From Tubulanus polymorphus (Eukaryota > Nemertea > Palaeonemertea > Tubulaniformes > Tubulanidae): a stretch of 64,000 bases of DNA. The position numbers were made by a program, and so were the translations under genes. This document shows, in pieces, positions 13,101-27,500 of this stretch. The notes below the pieces were generated by a model. The model was not told where the DNA came from. It worked only from the letters and a program-made list of their open reading frames with translations, and ran no database searches. How positions within the stretch are numbered: position 1 is the stretch's first letter; each line of letters starts with the position of its first letter. The DNA lies in NCBI RefSeq assembly GCF_964204645.1, contig NC_134031.1, forward strand, positions 21,389,307 through 21,453,306, given 5' to 3'.

Positions 13101-16100
13101 AGATTAAGAATTTTCTGGCTATTTATGCTCCTGAAGATGATGGACTCGATCTGAAATGATAGGTTAAGGTAGACTGAACTGATTTCGAGTAGATGGACTG
13201 AAAGATACAGATTTTTCTTGCAAAATAGGGTCCTAAAGATGATGAATTCTATCTTAATTGATGGGTTAGGGTGTACTGAACTGATTTCAAATAGATAGGT
13301 TGAAAGAATCAGAATTTTCTGGCTGCTTTTGGTTCTGAAGATGATGGATTCAATCTGAAAAGATGTGTTAAGGCGTATTGAACTGATTTCAAATAGATAG
13401 GTGGAAAGATTAAGAATTTTCTGGCTATTTATGCTCCTGAAGATGATGGACTCGATCTGAAATGATAGGTTAAGGTAGACTGAACTGATTTCGAGTAGAT
13501 GGACTGAAAGATACAGATTTTTCTTGCAAAATAGGGTCCTAAAGATGATGAGTTCTATCTTAATTGATGGGTTAGGGTGTACTGAACTGATTTCAAATAG
13601 ATAGGTTGAAAGAATCAGAATTTTCTGGCTGCTTTTGGTTCTGAAGATGATGGATTCAATCTGAAAAGATGGGTTAAGGCGTATTGAACTGATGTCAAAT
13701 AGATAGGTGGAAAGATTAAGAATTTTCTGGCTATTTATGCTCCTGAAGATGATGGACTCGATCTGAAATGATAGGTTAAGGTAGACTGAACTGATTTCGA
13801 GTAGATGGACTGAAAGATACAGATTTTTCTTGCAAAATAGGGTCCTAAAGATGATGAATTCTATCTTAATTGATGGGTTAGGGTGAACTGAACTGATTTC
13901 AGATAGATGGGTGGAAAGAATCAGAATTTTCTGGCTGCCTTTGGTTCTGAAGATGATGGACTCAATCTGAAAAGATGGGCTGAGGCGTATTGAACTGATT
14001 TCAAATAGATAGGTGGAAAGATTAAGAATTTTCTGGCTATTTATGCTCCTGAAGATGATGGACTCGATCTGAAATGATAGGTTAAGGTAAACTGAACTGA
14101 TTTCGAGTAGATGGACTGAAAGATACAGATTTTTCTTGCAAAATAGGGTCCTAAAGATGATGAATTCTATCTTAATTGATGGGTTAGGTTGTACTGAACT
14201 GATTTCAAATAGATAGATTAAAATAATCAGAATTTTCTAACTGCTTTTGGTTCTGAAGATGATGGATTCAATCTGAAAAGATGTGTTAAGGCGTATTGAA
14301 CTGATTTAAAATAGATAGGTGGAAAGATTAAGAATTTTCTGGCTATTTATGCTCCTGAAGATGATGGACTCGATCTGAAATGATAGGTTAAGGTAGACTG
14401 AACTGATTTCGAGTAGATGGACTGAAAGATACAGATTTTTCTTGCAAAATAGGGTCCTAAAGATGATGAGTTCTATCTTAATTAATGGGTTAGGGTGAAC
14501 TGAACTGATTTCAAATAGATAGGTGGAAAGATTAAGAATTTTCTGGCTGCCTTTGGTTCTGAAGATGATGGACTCAATCTGAAAAGATGGGCCAAGGCGT
14601 ATTGAACTGATTTCAAATAGATAGGTGGAAAGATTAAGAATTTTCTGGCTATTTATGCTCCTGAAGATGATGGACTCGATCTGAAATGATAGGTTAAGGT
14701 AAACTGAACTGATTTCGAGTAGATGGACTGAAAGATACAGATTTTTCTTGCAAAATAGGGTCCTAAAGATGATGAATTCTATCTTAATTGATGGGTTAGG
14801 GTGTACTGAACTGATTTCAAATAGATAGGTTGAAAGATTAAGAACTTTCTGGCTGCTTTTGGTTCTGAAGATGATGGATTCAATCTGAAAAGATGGGTTA
14901 AGGCGTATTGAACTGATTTCAAATGGATAGGTGGAAAGATTAAGAATTTTCTGGCTATTTATGCTCCTGAAGATGATGGACTCGATCTGAAATGATAGGT
15001 TAAGGTAAACTGAACTGATTTCGAGTAGATGGACTGAAAGATACAGATTTTTCTTGCAAAATAGGGTCCTAAAGATGATGAATTCTATCTTAATTGATGG
15101 GTTAGGGTGAACTGAACTGATTTCAGATAGATGGGTGGAAAGAATCAGAATTTTCTGGCTGCCTTTGGTTCTGAAGATGATGGACTCAATCTGAAAAGAT
15201 GGGCTGAGGCGTATTGAACTGATTTCAAATAGATAGGTGGAAAGATTAAGAATTTTCTGGCTATTTATGCTCCTGAAGATGATGGACTCGATCTGAAATG
15301 ATAGGTTAAGGTAAACTGAACTGATTTCGAGTAGATGGACTGAAAGATACAGATTTTTCTTGCAAAATAGGGTCCTAAAGATGATGAATTCTATCTTAAT
15401 TGATGGGTTAGGTTGTACTGAACTGATTTCAAATAGATAGATTAAAATAATCAGAATTTTCTAACTGCTTTTGGTTCTGAAGATGATGGATTCAATCTGA
15501 AAAGATGTGTTAAGGCGTATTGAACTGATTTAAAATAGATAGGTGGAAAGATTAAGAATTTTCTGGCTATTTATGCTCCTGAAGATGATGGACTCGATCT
15601 GAAATGATAGGTTAAGGTAGACTGAACTGATTTCGAGTAGATGGACTGAAAGATACAGATTTTTCTTGCAAAATAGGGTCCTAAAGATGATGAGTTCTAT
15701 CTTAATTAATGGGTTAGGGTGAACTGAACTGATTTCAAATAGATAGGTGGAAAGATTAAGAATTTTCTGGCTGCCTTTGGTTCTGAAGATGATGGACTCA
15801 ATCTGAAAAGATGGGCTAAGGCGTATTGAACTGATTTCAAATAGATAGGTGGAAAGATTAAGAATTTTCTGGCTATTTATGCTCCTGAAGATGATGGACT
15901 CGATCTGAAATGATAGGTTAAGGTAAACTGAACTGATTTCGAGTAGATGGACTGAAAGATACAGATTTTTCTTGCAAAATAGGGTCCTAAAGATGATGAA
16001 TTCTATCTTAATTGATGGGTTAGGGTGTACTGAACTGATTTCAAATAGATAGGTTGAAAGATTAAGAATTTTCTGGCTGCTTTTGGTTCTGAAGATGATG

Positions 16101-16929
16101 GATTCAATCTGAAAAGATGTGTTAAGGCGTATTGAACTGATTTCAAATAGATAGGTGGAAAGATTAAGAATTTTCTGGCTATTTATGCTCCTGAAGATGA
16201 TGGACTCGATCTGAAATGATAGGTTAAGGTAGACTGAACTGATTTCGAGTAGATGGACTGAAAGATACAGATTTTTCTTGCAAAATAGGGTCCTAAAGAT
16301 GATGAATTCTATCTTAATTGATCGGTTAGGGTGTACTGAACTGATTTCAAATAGATAGGTTGAAAGAATCAGAATTTTCTGGCTGCTTTTGGTTCTGAAG
16401 ATGATGGATTCAATCTGAAAAGATGTGTTAAGGCGTATTGAACTGATTTCAAATAGATAGGTGGAAAGATTAAGAATTTTCTGGCTATTTATGCTCCTGA
16501 AGATGATGGACTCGATCTGAAATGATAGGTTAAGGTAGACTGAACTGATTTCGAGTAGATGGACTGAAAGATACAGATTTTTCTTGCAAAATAGGGTCCT
16601 AAAGATGATGAATTCTATCTTAATTGATGGGTTAGGGTGTACTGAACTGATTTCAAATAGATAGGTTGAAAGAATCAGAATTTTCTGGCTGCTTTTGGTT
16701 CTGAAGATGATGGATTCAATCTGAAAAGATGTGTTAAGGCGTATTGAACTGATTTCAAATAGATAGGTGGAAAGATTAAGAAATTTTCTGGCTATTTATG
16801 CTCCTGAAGATGATGGACTCGATCTGAAATGATAGGTTAAGGTAGACTGAACTGATTTCGAGTAGATGGACTGAAAGATACAGATTTTTCTTGCAAAATA
16901 GGGTCCTAAAGATGATGAATTCTATCTTA
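10198..16929 (+). repeat. 3,366-bp (33-monomer, 11-trimer) tandem duplication
   Basis: Copies are approximately 10198-13563 and 13564-16929. Markers at exact 3,366-bp spacing are gatgtcaaat (10325 and 13691), cagatagatggg (10534 and 13900; 11758 and 15124) and gatcggttaggg (C at 12957 and 16323). Each copy contains the older 1,224-bp pair also found at 4.2-6.7 kb, so this duplication is younger. The left edge lies between 9.7 kb (an A-B junction at 9708 has no partner at 13074) and 10.2 kb. Edges are approximate. Confidence 0.88.
16779..16784 (+). other. Private one-base insertion in an A monomer
   Basis: The A monomer reads aagaaattttc where aagaattttc is usual. The matching positions in the 9,990-bp partner (near 6793) and the 3,366-bp partner (near 13415) lack it. 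It therefore arose after both duplications. Confidence 0.88.
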
Positions 16930-19155
16930 ATTGATGAGTTAGGGTGTACTGAACTGATTTCAAATAGATAGGTTGAAAGAATCAGAATTTTCTGGCTGCT
17001 TTTGGTTCTGAAGATGATGGATTCAATCTGAAAAGATGTGTTAAGGCGTATTGAACTGATTTCAAATAGATAGGTGGAAAGATTAAGAATTTTGTGGCTA
17101 TTTATGCTCCTGAAGATGATGGACTCGATCTGAAATGATAGGCTAAGGTAGACTGAACTGATTTCGAGTAGATGGACTGAAAGATACAGATTTTTCTTGC
17201 AAAATAGGGTCCTAAAGATGATGAGTTCTATCTTAATTGATGGGTTAGGGTGAACTGAACTGATTTCAAATAGATAGGTGGAAAGAATCAGAATTTTCTG
17301 GCTGCCTTTGGTTCTGAAGATGATGGACTCAATCTGAAAAGATGGGCTAAGGCGTATTGAACTGATTTCAAATACATAGGTGGAAAGATTAAGAATTTTC
17401 TGGCTATTTATGCTCCTGAAGATGATGGACTCGATCTGAAATGATAGGTTAAGGTAAACTGAACTGATTTCGAGTAGATGGACTGAAAGATACAGATTTT
17501 TCTTGCAAAATAGGGTCCTAAAGATGATGAATACTATCTTAATTGATGGGTTAGGGTGTACTGAACTGATTTCAAATAGATAGGTTGAAAGAATCAGAAT
17601 TTTCTGGCTGCTTTTGGTTCTGAAGATGATGGATTCAATCTGAAAAGATGTGTTAAGGCGTATTGAACTGATTTCAAATAGATAGGTGGAAAGATTAAGA
17701 ATTTTCTGGCTATTTATGCTCCTGAAGATGATGGACTCGATCTGAAATGATAGGTTAAGGTAAACTGAACTGATTTCGAGTAGATGGACTGAAAGATACA
17801 GATTTTTCTTGCAAAAAAGGGTCCTAAAGATGATGAGTTCTATCTTAATTGATGGGTGTACTGAACTGATTTCAAATAGATAGGTTGAAAGAATCAGAAT
17901 TTTCTGGCTGCTTTTGGTTCTGAAGATGATGGATTCATTCTGAAAAGATGTGTTAAGGCGTATTGAACTGATTTCAAATAGATAGGTGGAAAGATTAAGA
18001 ATTTTCTGGCTATTTATGCTCCTGAAGATGATGGACTCGATCTGAAATGATAGGTTAAGGTAGACTGAACTGATTTCGAGTAGATGGACTGAAAGATACA
18101 GATTTTTCTTGCAAAATAGGGTCCTAAAGATGATGAGTTCTATCTTAATTGATGGGTTAGGGTGTACTGAACTGATTTCAAATAGATAGGTTGAATGAAT
18201 CAGAATTTTCTGGCTGCTTTTGGTTCTGAAGATGATGGATTCAATCTGAAAAGATGGGTTAAGGCGTATTGAACTGATGTCAAATAGATAGGTGGAAAGA
18301 TTAAGAATTTTCTGGCTACTTATGCTCCTGAAGATGATGGACTCGATCTGAAATGATAGGTTAAGGTAGACTGAACTGATTTCGAGTAGATGGACTGAAA
18401 GATACAGATTTTTCTTGCAAAATAGGGTCCTAAAGATGATGAATTCTATCTTAATTGATGGGTTAGGGTGTACTGAACTGATTTCAAATAGATAGGTTGA
18501 AAGATTAAGAACTTTCTGGCTGCTTTTGGTTCTGAAGATGATGGATTCAATCTGAAAAGATGGGTTAAGGCGTATTGAACTGATTTCAAATGGATAGGTG
18601 GAAAGATTTAGAATTTTCTGGCTATTTATGCTCCTGAAGATGATGGACTCGATCTGAAATGATAGGTTAAGGTAAACTGAACTGATTTCGAGTAGATGGA
18701 CTGAAAGATACAGATTTTTCTTGCAAAATAGGGTCCTAAAGATGATGAATTCTATCTTAATTGATGGGTTAGGGTGAACTGAACTGATTTCAAATAGATA
18801 GGTGGAAAGAATCAGAATTTTCTGGCTCCCTTTGGTTCTGAAGATGATGGACTCAATCTGAAAAGATGGGCTAAGGCGTATTGAACTGATTTCAAATAGA
18901 TAGGTGGAAAGATTAAGAATTTTCTGGCTATTTATGCTCCTGAAGATGATGGACTCGATCTGAAATGATAGGTTAAGGTAAACTGAACTGATTTCGAGTA
19001 GATGGACTGAAAGATACAGATTTTTCTTGCAAAATAGGGTCCTAAAGATGATGAATTCTATCTTAATTGATGGGTTAGGGTGTACTGAACTGATTTCAAA
19101 TAGATAGGTTGAAAGAATCAGAATTTTCTGGCTGCTTTTGGTTCTGAAGATGATG
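16921..19155 (+). repeat. Segmental block, copy 2 (offset 9,990 bp)
   Basis: Second copy of the block at 6.93-9.17 kb, with the same ordered series of rare variants including the 6-bp deletion at 17856/17857. The offset equals 98 monomers minus 6 bp, which matches the indels lying between the copies. It lies just right of the 3,366-bp tandem duplication and overlaps the 1,530-bp duplication. Confidence 0.87.
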
Positions 19156-20630
19156 GATTCAATCTGAAAAGATGTGTTAAGGCGTATTGAACTTATTTCA
19201 AATAGATAGGTGGAAAGATTAAGAATTTTCTGGCTATTTATGCTCCTGAAGATGATGGACTCGATCTGAAATGATAGGTTAAGGTAAACTGAACTGATTT
19301 CGAGTAGATGGACTGAAAGATACAGATTTTTCTTGCAAAAAAGGGTCCTAAAGATGATGAGTTCTATCTTAATTGATGGGTTAGGGTGTACTGAACTGAT
19401 TTCAAATAGATAGGTTGAAAGAATCAGAATTTTCTGGCTGCTTTTGGTTCTGAAGATGATGGATTCATTCTGAAAAGATGTGTTAAGGCGTATTGAACTG
19501 ATTTCAAATAGATAGGTGGAAAGATTAAGAATTTTCTGGCTATTTATGCTCCTGAAGATGATGGACTCGATCTGAAATGATAGGTTAAGGTAGACTGAAC
19601 TGATTTCGAGTAGATGGACTGAAAGATACAGATTTTTCTTGCAAAATAGGGTCCTAAAGATGATAAGTTCTATCTTAATTGATGGGTTAGGGTGTACTGA
19701 ACTGATTTCAAATAGATAGGTTGAATGAATCAGAATTTTCTGGCTGCTTTTGGTTCTGAAGATGATGGATTCAATCTGAAAAGATGGGTTAAGGCGTATT
19801 GAACTGATGTCAAATAGATAGGTGGAAAGATTAAGAATTTTCTGGCTACTTATGCTCCTGAAGATGATGGACTCGATCTGAAATGATAGGTTAAGGTAGA
19901 CTGAACTGATTTCGAGTAGATGGACTGAAAGATACAGATTTTTCTTGCAAAATAGGGTCCTAAAGATGATGAATTCTATCTTAATTGATGGGTTAGGGTG
20001 TACTGAACTGATTTCAAATAGATAGGTTGAAAGATTAAGAACTTTCTGGCTGCTTTTGGTTCTGAAGATGATGGATTCAATCTGAAAAGATGGGTTAAGG
20101 CGTATTGAACTGATTTCAAATGGATAGGTGGAAAGATTTAGAATTTTCTGGCTATTTATGCTCCTGAAGATGATGGACTCGATCTGAAATGATAGGTTAA
20201 GGTAAACTGAACTGATTTCGAGTAGATGGACTGAAAGATACAGATTTTTCTTGCAAAATAGGGTCCTAAAAATGATGAATTCTATCTTAATTGATGGGTT
20301 AGGGTGAACTGAACTGATTTCAAATAGATAGGTGGAAAGAATCAGAATTTTCTGGCTCCCTTTGGTTCTGAAGATGATGGACTCAATCTGAAAAGATGGG
20401 CTAAGGCGTATTGAACTGATTTCAAATAGATAGGTGGAAAGATTAAGAATTTTCTGGCTATTTATGCTCCTGAAGATGATGGACTCGATCTGAAATGATA
20501 GGTTAAGGTAAACTGAACTGATTTCGAGTAGATGGACTGAAAGATACAGATTTTTCTTGCAAAATAGGGTCCTAAAGATGATGAATTCTATCTTAATTGA
20601 TGGGTTAGGGTGTACTGAACTGATTTCAAA
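17580..20630 (+). repeat. 1,530-bp (15-monomer, 5-trimer) tandem duplication
   Basis: The copies run roughly 17.58-19.10 and 19.10-20.63 kb. Paired markers are the gcaaaaaaggg B variant (17811 and 19335), gaatgaatcag (near 18194 and 19724), ctacttatg (near 18316 and 19846) and ctggctccc (18821 and 20351). Left of 17856 the spacing is 1,524 bp because only the first copy carries the 6-bp deletion. Private changes in the second copy include gataagttc near 19664 and taaaaatgatg near 20270. Confidence 0.86.
17851..17862 (+). other. Second copy of the ttaggg-hexamer deletion
   Basis: Identical deletion, 9,990 bp from the first, inside the segmental copy. The next tandem copy 1,530 bp further on (near 19381) retains the hexamer, so the deletion was lost again by conversion or never reached that copy. 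Confidence 0.92.
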
Positions 20631-21539
20631 TAGATAGGTGGAAAGAATCAGAATTTTCTGGCTGCCTTTGGTTCTGAAGATGATGGACTCAATCTGAAAA
20701 GATGGGCTAAGGCGTATTGAACTGATTTCAAATAGATAGGTGGAAAGATTAAGAATTTTCGGGCTATTTATGCTCCTGAAGATGATGGACTCGATCTGAA
20801 ATGATAGGTTAAGGTAAACTGAACTGATTTCGAATAGATGGACTGAAAGATACAGATTTTTCTTGCAAAATAGGGTCCTAAAGATGATGAATTCTATCTT
20901 AATTGATGGGTTAGGGTGTACTGAACTGATTTCAAATAGATAGGTTGAAAGAATCAGAATTTTCTGGCTGCTTTTGGTTCTGAAGATGATGGATTCAATC
21001 TGAAAAGATGGGTTAAGGCGTATTGAACTGATTTCAAATGGATAGGTGGAAAGATTAAGAATTTTCTGGCTATTTATGCTCCTGAAGATGATGGACTCGA
21101 TCTGAAATGATAGGTTAAGGTAAACTGAACTGATTTCGAGTAGATGGACTGAAAGATACAGATTTTTCTTGCAAAATAGGGTCCTAAAGATGATGAATTC
21201 TATCTTAATTGATGGGTTAGGGTGAACTGAACTGATTTCAAATAGATAGGTGGAAAGAATCAGAATTTTCTGGCTGCCTTTGGTTCTGAAGATGATGCAC
21301 TCAATCTGAAAAGATAGGCTAAGGCGTATTGAACTGATTTCAAATACATAGGTGGAAAGATTAAGAATTTTCTGGCTATTTATGCTCCTGAAGATGATGG
21401 ACTCGATCTGAAATGATAGGTTAAGGTAAACTGAACTGATTTCGAGTAGATGGACTGAAAGATACAGATTTTTCTTGCAAAATAGGGTCCTAAAGATGAT
21501 GAATTCTATCTTAATTGATGGGTTAGGGTGAACTGAACT

Positions 21540-24500
21540 GATTTCAAATAGATGGGTGGAAAGAATCAGAATTTTCTGGCTGCCTTTGGTTCTGAAGATG
21601 ATGGACTCAATCTGAAAAGATAGGCTAAGGCGTATTGAACTGATTTAAAATAGATAGGTGGAACGATTAAGAATTTTCTGGCTATTTATGCTCCTGAAGA
21701 TGATGGACTCGATCTGAAATGATAGGTTAAGGTAGACTGAACTGATTTCGAGTAGATGGACTGAAAGATACAGATTTTTCTTGCAAAATAGGGTCCTAAA
21801 GATGATGAGTTCTATCTTAATTGATGGGTTAGGGTGTACTGAACTGATTTCAAATAGATAGGTTGAAAGAATCAGAATTTTCTGGCTGCTTTTGGTTCTG
21901 AAGATGATGGATTCAATCTGAAAAGATGGGTTAAGGCGTATTGAACTGATGTCAAATAGATAGGTGGAAAGATTAAGAATTTTCTGGCTATTTATGCTCC
22001 TGAAGATGATGGACTCGATCTGAAATGATAGGATAAGGTAGACTGAACTGATTTCGAGTAGATGGACTGAAAGATACAGATTTTTCTTGCAAAATAGGGT
22101 CCTAAAGATGATGAATTCTATCTTAATTGATGGGTTAGGGTGTACTAAACTGATTTCAAATAGATAGGTTGAAAGATTAAGAACTTTCTGGCTGCTTTTG
22201 GTTCTGAAGATGATTGATTCAATCTGAAAAGATGGGTTAAGGCGTATTGAACTGATTTCAAATGGATAGGTGGAAAGATTAAGAATTTTCTGGCTATTTA
22301 TGCTCCTGAAGATGATGGACTCGATCTGAAATGATAGGTTAAGGTAAACTGAACTCATTTCGAGTAGATGGACTGAAAGATACAGATTTTTCTTGCAAAA
22401 TAGGGTCCTAAAGATGATGAATTCTATCTTAATTGATGGGTTAGGGTGTACTGAACTGATTTCAAATAGATAGGTTGAAAGATTAAGAATTTTCTGGCTG
22501 CTTTTGGTTCTGAAGATGATGGATTCAATCTGAAAAGATGTGTTAAGGCGTATTGAACTGATTTCAAATAGATAGGTGAAAAGATTAAGAATTTTCTGGC
22601 TATTTATGCTCCTGAAGATGATGGACTCGATCTGAAATGATAGGTTAAGGTAAACTGAACTGATTTCGAGCAGATGGACTGAAAGATACAGATTTTTCTT
22701 GCAAAATAGGGTCCTAAAGATGATGAGTTCTATCTAAATTGATGGGTTAGGGTGTACTGAACTGATTTCAAATAGATAGGTTGAATGAATCAGAATTTTC
22801 TGGCTGCTTTTGGTTCTGAAGATGATGGATTCATTCTGAAAAGATGTGTTAAGGCGTATTGAACTGATTTCAAATAGATAGGTGGAAAGATTAAGAATTT
22901 CCTGGCTATTTATGCTCCTGAAGATGATGGACTCGATCTGAAATGATAGGTTAAGGTAGACTGAACTGATTTCGAGTAGATGGACTGAAAGATACAGATT
23001 TTTCTTGCAAAATAGGGTCCTAAAGATGATGAGTTCTATCTTAATTGATGGGTTAGGGTGTACTGAACTGATTTCAAATAGATAGGTTGAATGAATCAGA
23101 ATTTTCTGGCTGCTTTTGGTTCTGAAGATGATGGATTCAATCTGAAAAGATGGGTTAAGGCGTATTGAACTGATGTCAAATAGATAGGTGGAAAGATTAA
23201 GAATTTTCTGGCTACTTATGCTCCTGAAGATGATGGACTCGATCTGAAATGATAGGTTAAGGTAGACTGAACTGATTTCGAGTAGATGGACTGAAAGATA
23301 CAGATTTTTCTTGCAAAATAGGGTCCTAAAGATGATGAGTTCTATCTTAATTGATGGGTTAGGGTGTACTGAACTGATTTCAAATAGATAGGTTGAAAGA
23401 TTAAGAACTTTCTGGCTGCTTTTGGTTCTGAAGATGATGGATTCAATCTGAAAAGATGGGTGAAGGCGTATTGAACTGATTTCAAATGGATAGGTGGAAA
23501 GATTTAGAATTTTCTGGCTATTTATGCTCCTGAAGATGATGGACTCGATCTGAAATGATAGGTTAAGGTAAACTGAACTGATTTCGAGTAGATGGACTGA
23601 AAGATACAGATTTTTCTTGCAAAATAGGGTCCTAAAGATGATGAATTCTATCTTAATTGATGGGTTAGGGTGAACTGAACTGATTTCAAATAGATAGGTG
23701 GAAAGAATCAGAATTTTCTGGCTCCCTTTGGTTCTGAAGATGATGGACTCAATCTGAAAAGATGGGCTAAGGCGTATTGAACTGATTTCAAATAGATAGG
23801 TGGAAAGATTAAGAATTTTCTGGCTATTTATGCTCCTGAAGATGATGGACTCGATCTGAAATGATAGGTTAAGGTAAACTGAACTGATTTCGAGTAGATG
23901 GACTGAAAGATACAGATTTTTCTTGCAAAATAGGGTCCTAAAGATGATGAATTCTATCTTAATTGATGGGTTAGGGTGAACTGAACTGATTTCAAATAGA
24001 TAGGTGGAAAGAATCAGAATTTTCTGGCTCCCTTTGGTTCTGAAGATGATGGACTCAATCTGAAAAGATGGGCTAAGGCGTATTGAACTGATTTCAAATA
24101 GATAGGTGGAAAGATTAAGAATTTTCTGGCTATTTATGCTCCTGAAGATGATGGACTCGATCTGAAATGATAGGTTAAGGTAGACTGAACTGATTTCGAG
24201 TAGATGGACTGAAAGATACAGATTTTTCTTGCAAAATAGGGTCCTAAAGATGATGAATTCTATCTTAATTGATGGGTTAGGGTGTACTGAACTGATTTCA
24301 AATAGATAGGTGGAAAGAATCAGAATTTTCTGGCTGCCTTTGGTTCTGAAGATGATGGACTCAATCTGAAAAGATGGGCTAAGGCGTATTGAACTGATTT
24401 CAAATAGATAGGTGGAAAGATTAAGAATTTTCTGGCTATTTATGCTCCTGAAGATGATGGACTCGATCTGAAATGATAGGTTAAGGTAGACTGAACTGAT

Positions 24501-27500
24501 TTCGAGTAGATGGACCGAAAGATACAGATTTTTCTTGCAAAAAAGGGTCCTAAAGATGATGAGTTCTATCTTAATTGATGGGTTAGGGTGTACTGAACTG
24601 ATTTCAAATAGATAGGTGGAAAGATTAAGAATTTTCGGGCTATTTATGCTCCTGAAGATGATGGACTCGATCTGAAATGATAGGTTAAGGTAAACTGAAC
24701 TGATTTCGAGTAGATGGACTGAAAGATACAGATTTTTCTTGCAAAATAGGGTCCTAAAGATGATGAATTCTATCTTAATTGATGGGTTAGGGTGTACTGA
24801 ACTGATTTCAAATAGATAGGTTGAAAGAATCAGAATTTTCTTGCTGCTTTTGGTTCTGAAGATGATGGATTCAATCTGAAAAGATGTGTTAAGGCGTATT
24901 GAAACTGATTTCAAATAGATAGGTGGAAAGATTAAGAATTTTCTGGCTATTTATGCTCCTGAAGATGATGGACTCCATCTGAAATGATAGGTTAAGGTAA
25001 ACTGAACTGATTTCGAGCAGATGGACTGAAAGATACAGATTTTTCTTGCAAAATAGGGTCCTAAAGATGATGAGTTCTATCTTAATTGATGGGTTAGGGT
25101 GTACTGAACTGATTTCAAATAGATAGGTGGAAAGAATCAGAATTTTCTGGCTGCTTTTGGTTCTGAAGATGATGGATTCAATCTGAAAAGATGTGTTAAG
25201 GCGTATTGAACTGATTTCAAATAGATAGGTGGAAAGATTAAGAATTTTCTGGCTATTTATGCTCCTGAAGATGATGGACTCGATCTGAAATGATAGGTTA
25301 AGGTAAACTGAACTGATTTCGAGTAGATGGACTGAAAGATACAGATTTTTCTTGCAAAATAGGGTCCTAAAGATGATGAATTCTATCTTAATTGATGGGT
25401 TAGGGTGAACTGAACTGATTTCAAATAGATGGGTGGAAAGAATCAGAATTTTCTGGCTGCCTTTGGTTCTGAAGATGATGGACTCAATCTGAAAAGATAG
25501 GCTAAGGCGTATTGAACTGATTTAAAATAGATAGGTGGAACGATTAAGAATTTTCTGGCTATTTATGCTCCTGAAGATGATGGACTCGATCTGAAATGAT
25601 AGGTTAAGGTAGACTGAACTGATTTCGAGTAGATGGACTGAAAGATACAGATTTTTCTTGCAAAATAGGGTCCTAAAGATGATGAGTTCTATCTTAATTG
25701 ATGGGTTAGGGTGTACTGAACTGATTTCAAATAGATAGGTTGAAAGAATCAGAATTTTCTGGCTGCTTTTGGTTCTGAAGATGATGGATTCAATCTGAAA
25801 AGATGGGTTAAGGCGTATTGAACTGATGTCAAATAGATAGGTGGAAAGATTAAGAATTTTCTGGCTATTTATGCTCCTGAAGATGATGGACTCGATCTGA
25901 AATGATAGGTTAAGGTAGACTGAACTGATTTCGAGTAGATGGACCGAAAGATACAGATTTTTCTTGCAAAAAAGGGTCCTAAAGATGATGAGTTCTATCT
26001 TAATTGATGGGTTAGGGTGTACTGAACTGATTTCAAATAGATAGGTGGAAAGATTAAGAATTTTCGGGCTATTTATGCTCCTGAAGATGATGGACTCGAT
26101 CTGAAATGATAGGTTAAGGTAAACTGAACTGATTTCGAATAGATGGACTGAAAGATACAGATTTTTCTTGCAAAATAGGGTCCTAAAGATGATGAATTCT
26201 ATCTTAATTGATGGGTTAGGGTGTACTGAACTGATTTCAAATAGATAGGTTGAAAGAATCAGAATTTTCTGGCTGCTTTTGGTTCTGAAGATGATGGATT
26301 CAATCTGAAAAGATGGGTTAAGGCGTATTGAACTGATTTCAAATGGATAGGTGGAAAGATTAAGAATTTTCTGGCTATTTATGCTCCTGAAGATGATGGA
26401 CTCGATCTGAAATGATAGGTTAAGGTAAACTGAACTGATTTCGAGTAGATGGACTGAAAGATACAGATTTTTCTTGCAAAATAGGGTCCTAAAGATGATG
26501 AATTCTATCTTAATTGATGGGTTAGGGTGAACTGAACTGATTTCAAATAGATAGGTGGAAAGAATCAGAATTTTCTGGCTGCCTTTGGTTCTGAAGATGA
26601 TGGACTCAATCTGAAAAGATAGGCTAAGGCGTATTGAACTGATTTCAAATACATAGGTGGAAAGATTAAGAATTTTCTGGCTATTTATGCTCCTGAAGAT
26701 GATGGACTCGATCTGAAATGATAGGTTAAGGTAAACTGAACTGATTTCGAGTAGATGGACTGAAAGATACAGATTTTTCTTGCAAAATAGGGTCCTAAAG
26801 ATGATGAATTCTATCTTAATTGATGGGTTAGGGTGTACTGAACTGATTTCAAATAGATAGGTTGAAAGAATCAGAATTTTCTTGCTGCTTTTGGTTCTGA
26901 AGATGATGGATTCAATCTGAAAAGATGTGTTAAGGCGTATTGAAACTGATTTCAAATAGATAGGTGGAAAGATTAAGAATTTTCTGGCTATTTATGCTCC
27001 TGAAGATGATGGACTCGATCTGAAATGATAGGTTAAGGTAAACTGAACTGATTTCGAGCAGATGGACTGAAAGATACAGATTTTTCTTGCAAAATAGGGT
27101 CCTAAAGATGATGAGTTCTATCTTAATTGATGCGTTAGGGTGTACTGAACTGATTTCAAATAGATAGGTTGAAAGAATCAGAATTTTCTGGCTGCTTTTG
27201 GTTCTGAAGATGATGGATTCAATCTGAAAAGATGGGTTAAGGCGTATTGAACTGATGTCAAATAGATAGGTGGAAAGATTAAGAATTTTCTGGCTATTTA
27301 TGCTCCTGAAGATGATGGACTCGATCTGAAATGATAGGTTAAGGTAAACTGAACTGATTTCGAGTAGATGGACTGAAAGATACAGATTTTTCTTGCAAAA
27401 TAGGGTCCTAAAGATGATGAATTCTATCTTAATTGATGGGTTAGGGTGAACTGAACTGATTTCAAATAGATAGGTGGAAAGAATCAGAATTTTCTGGCTG

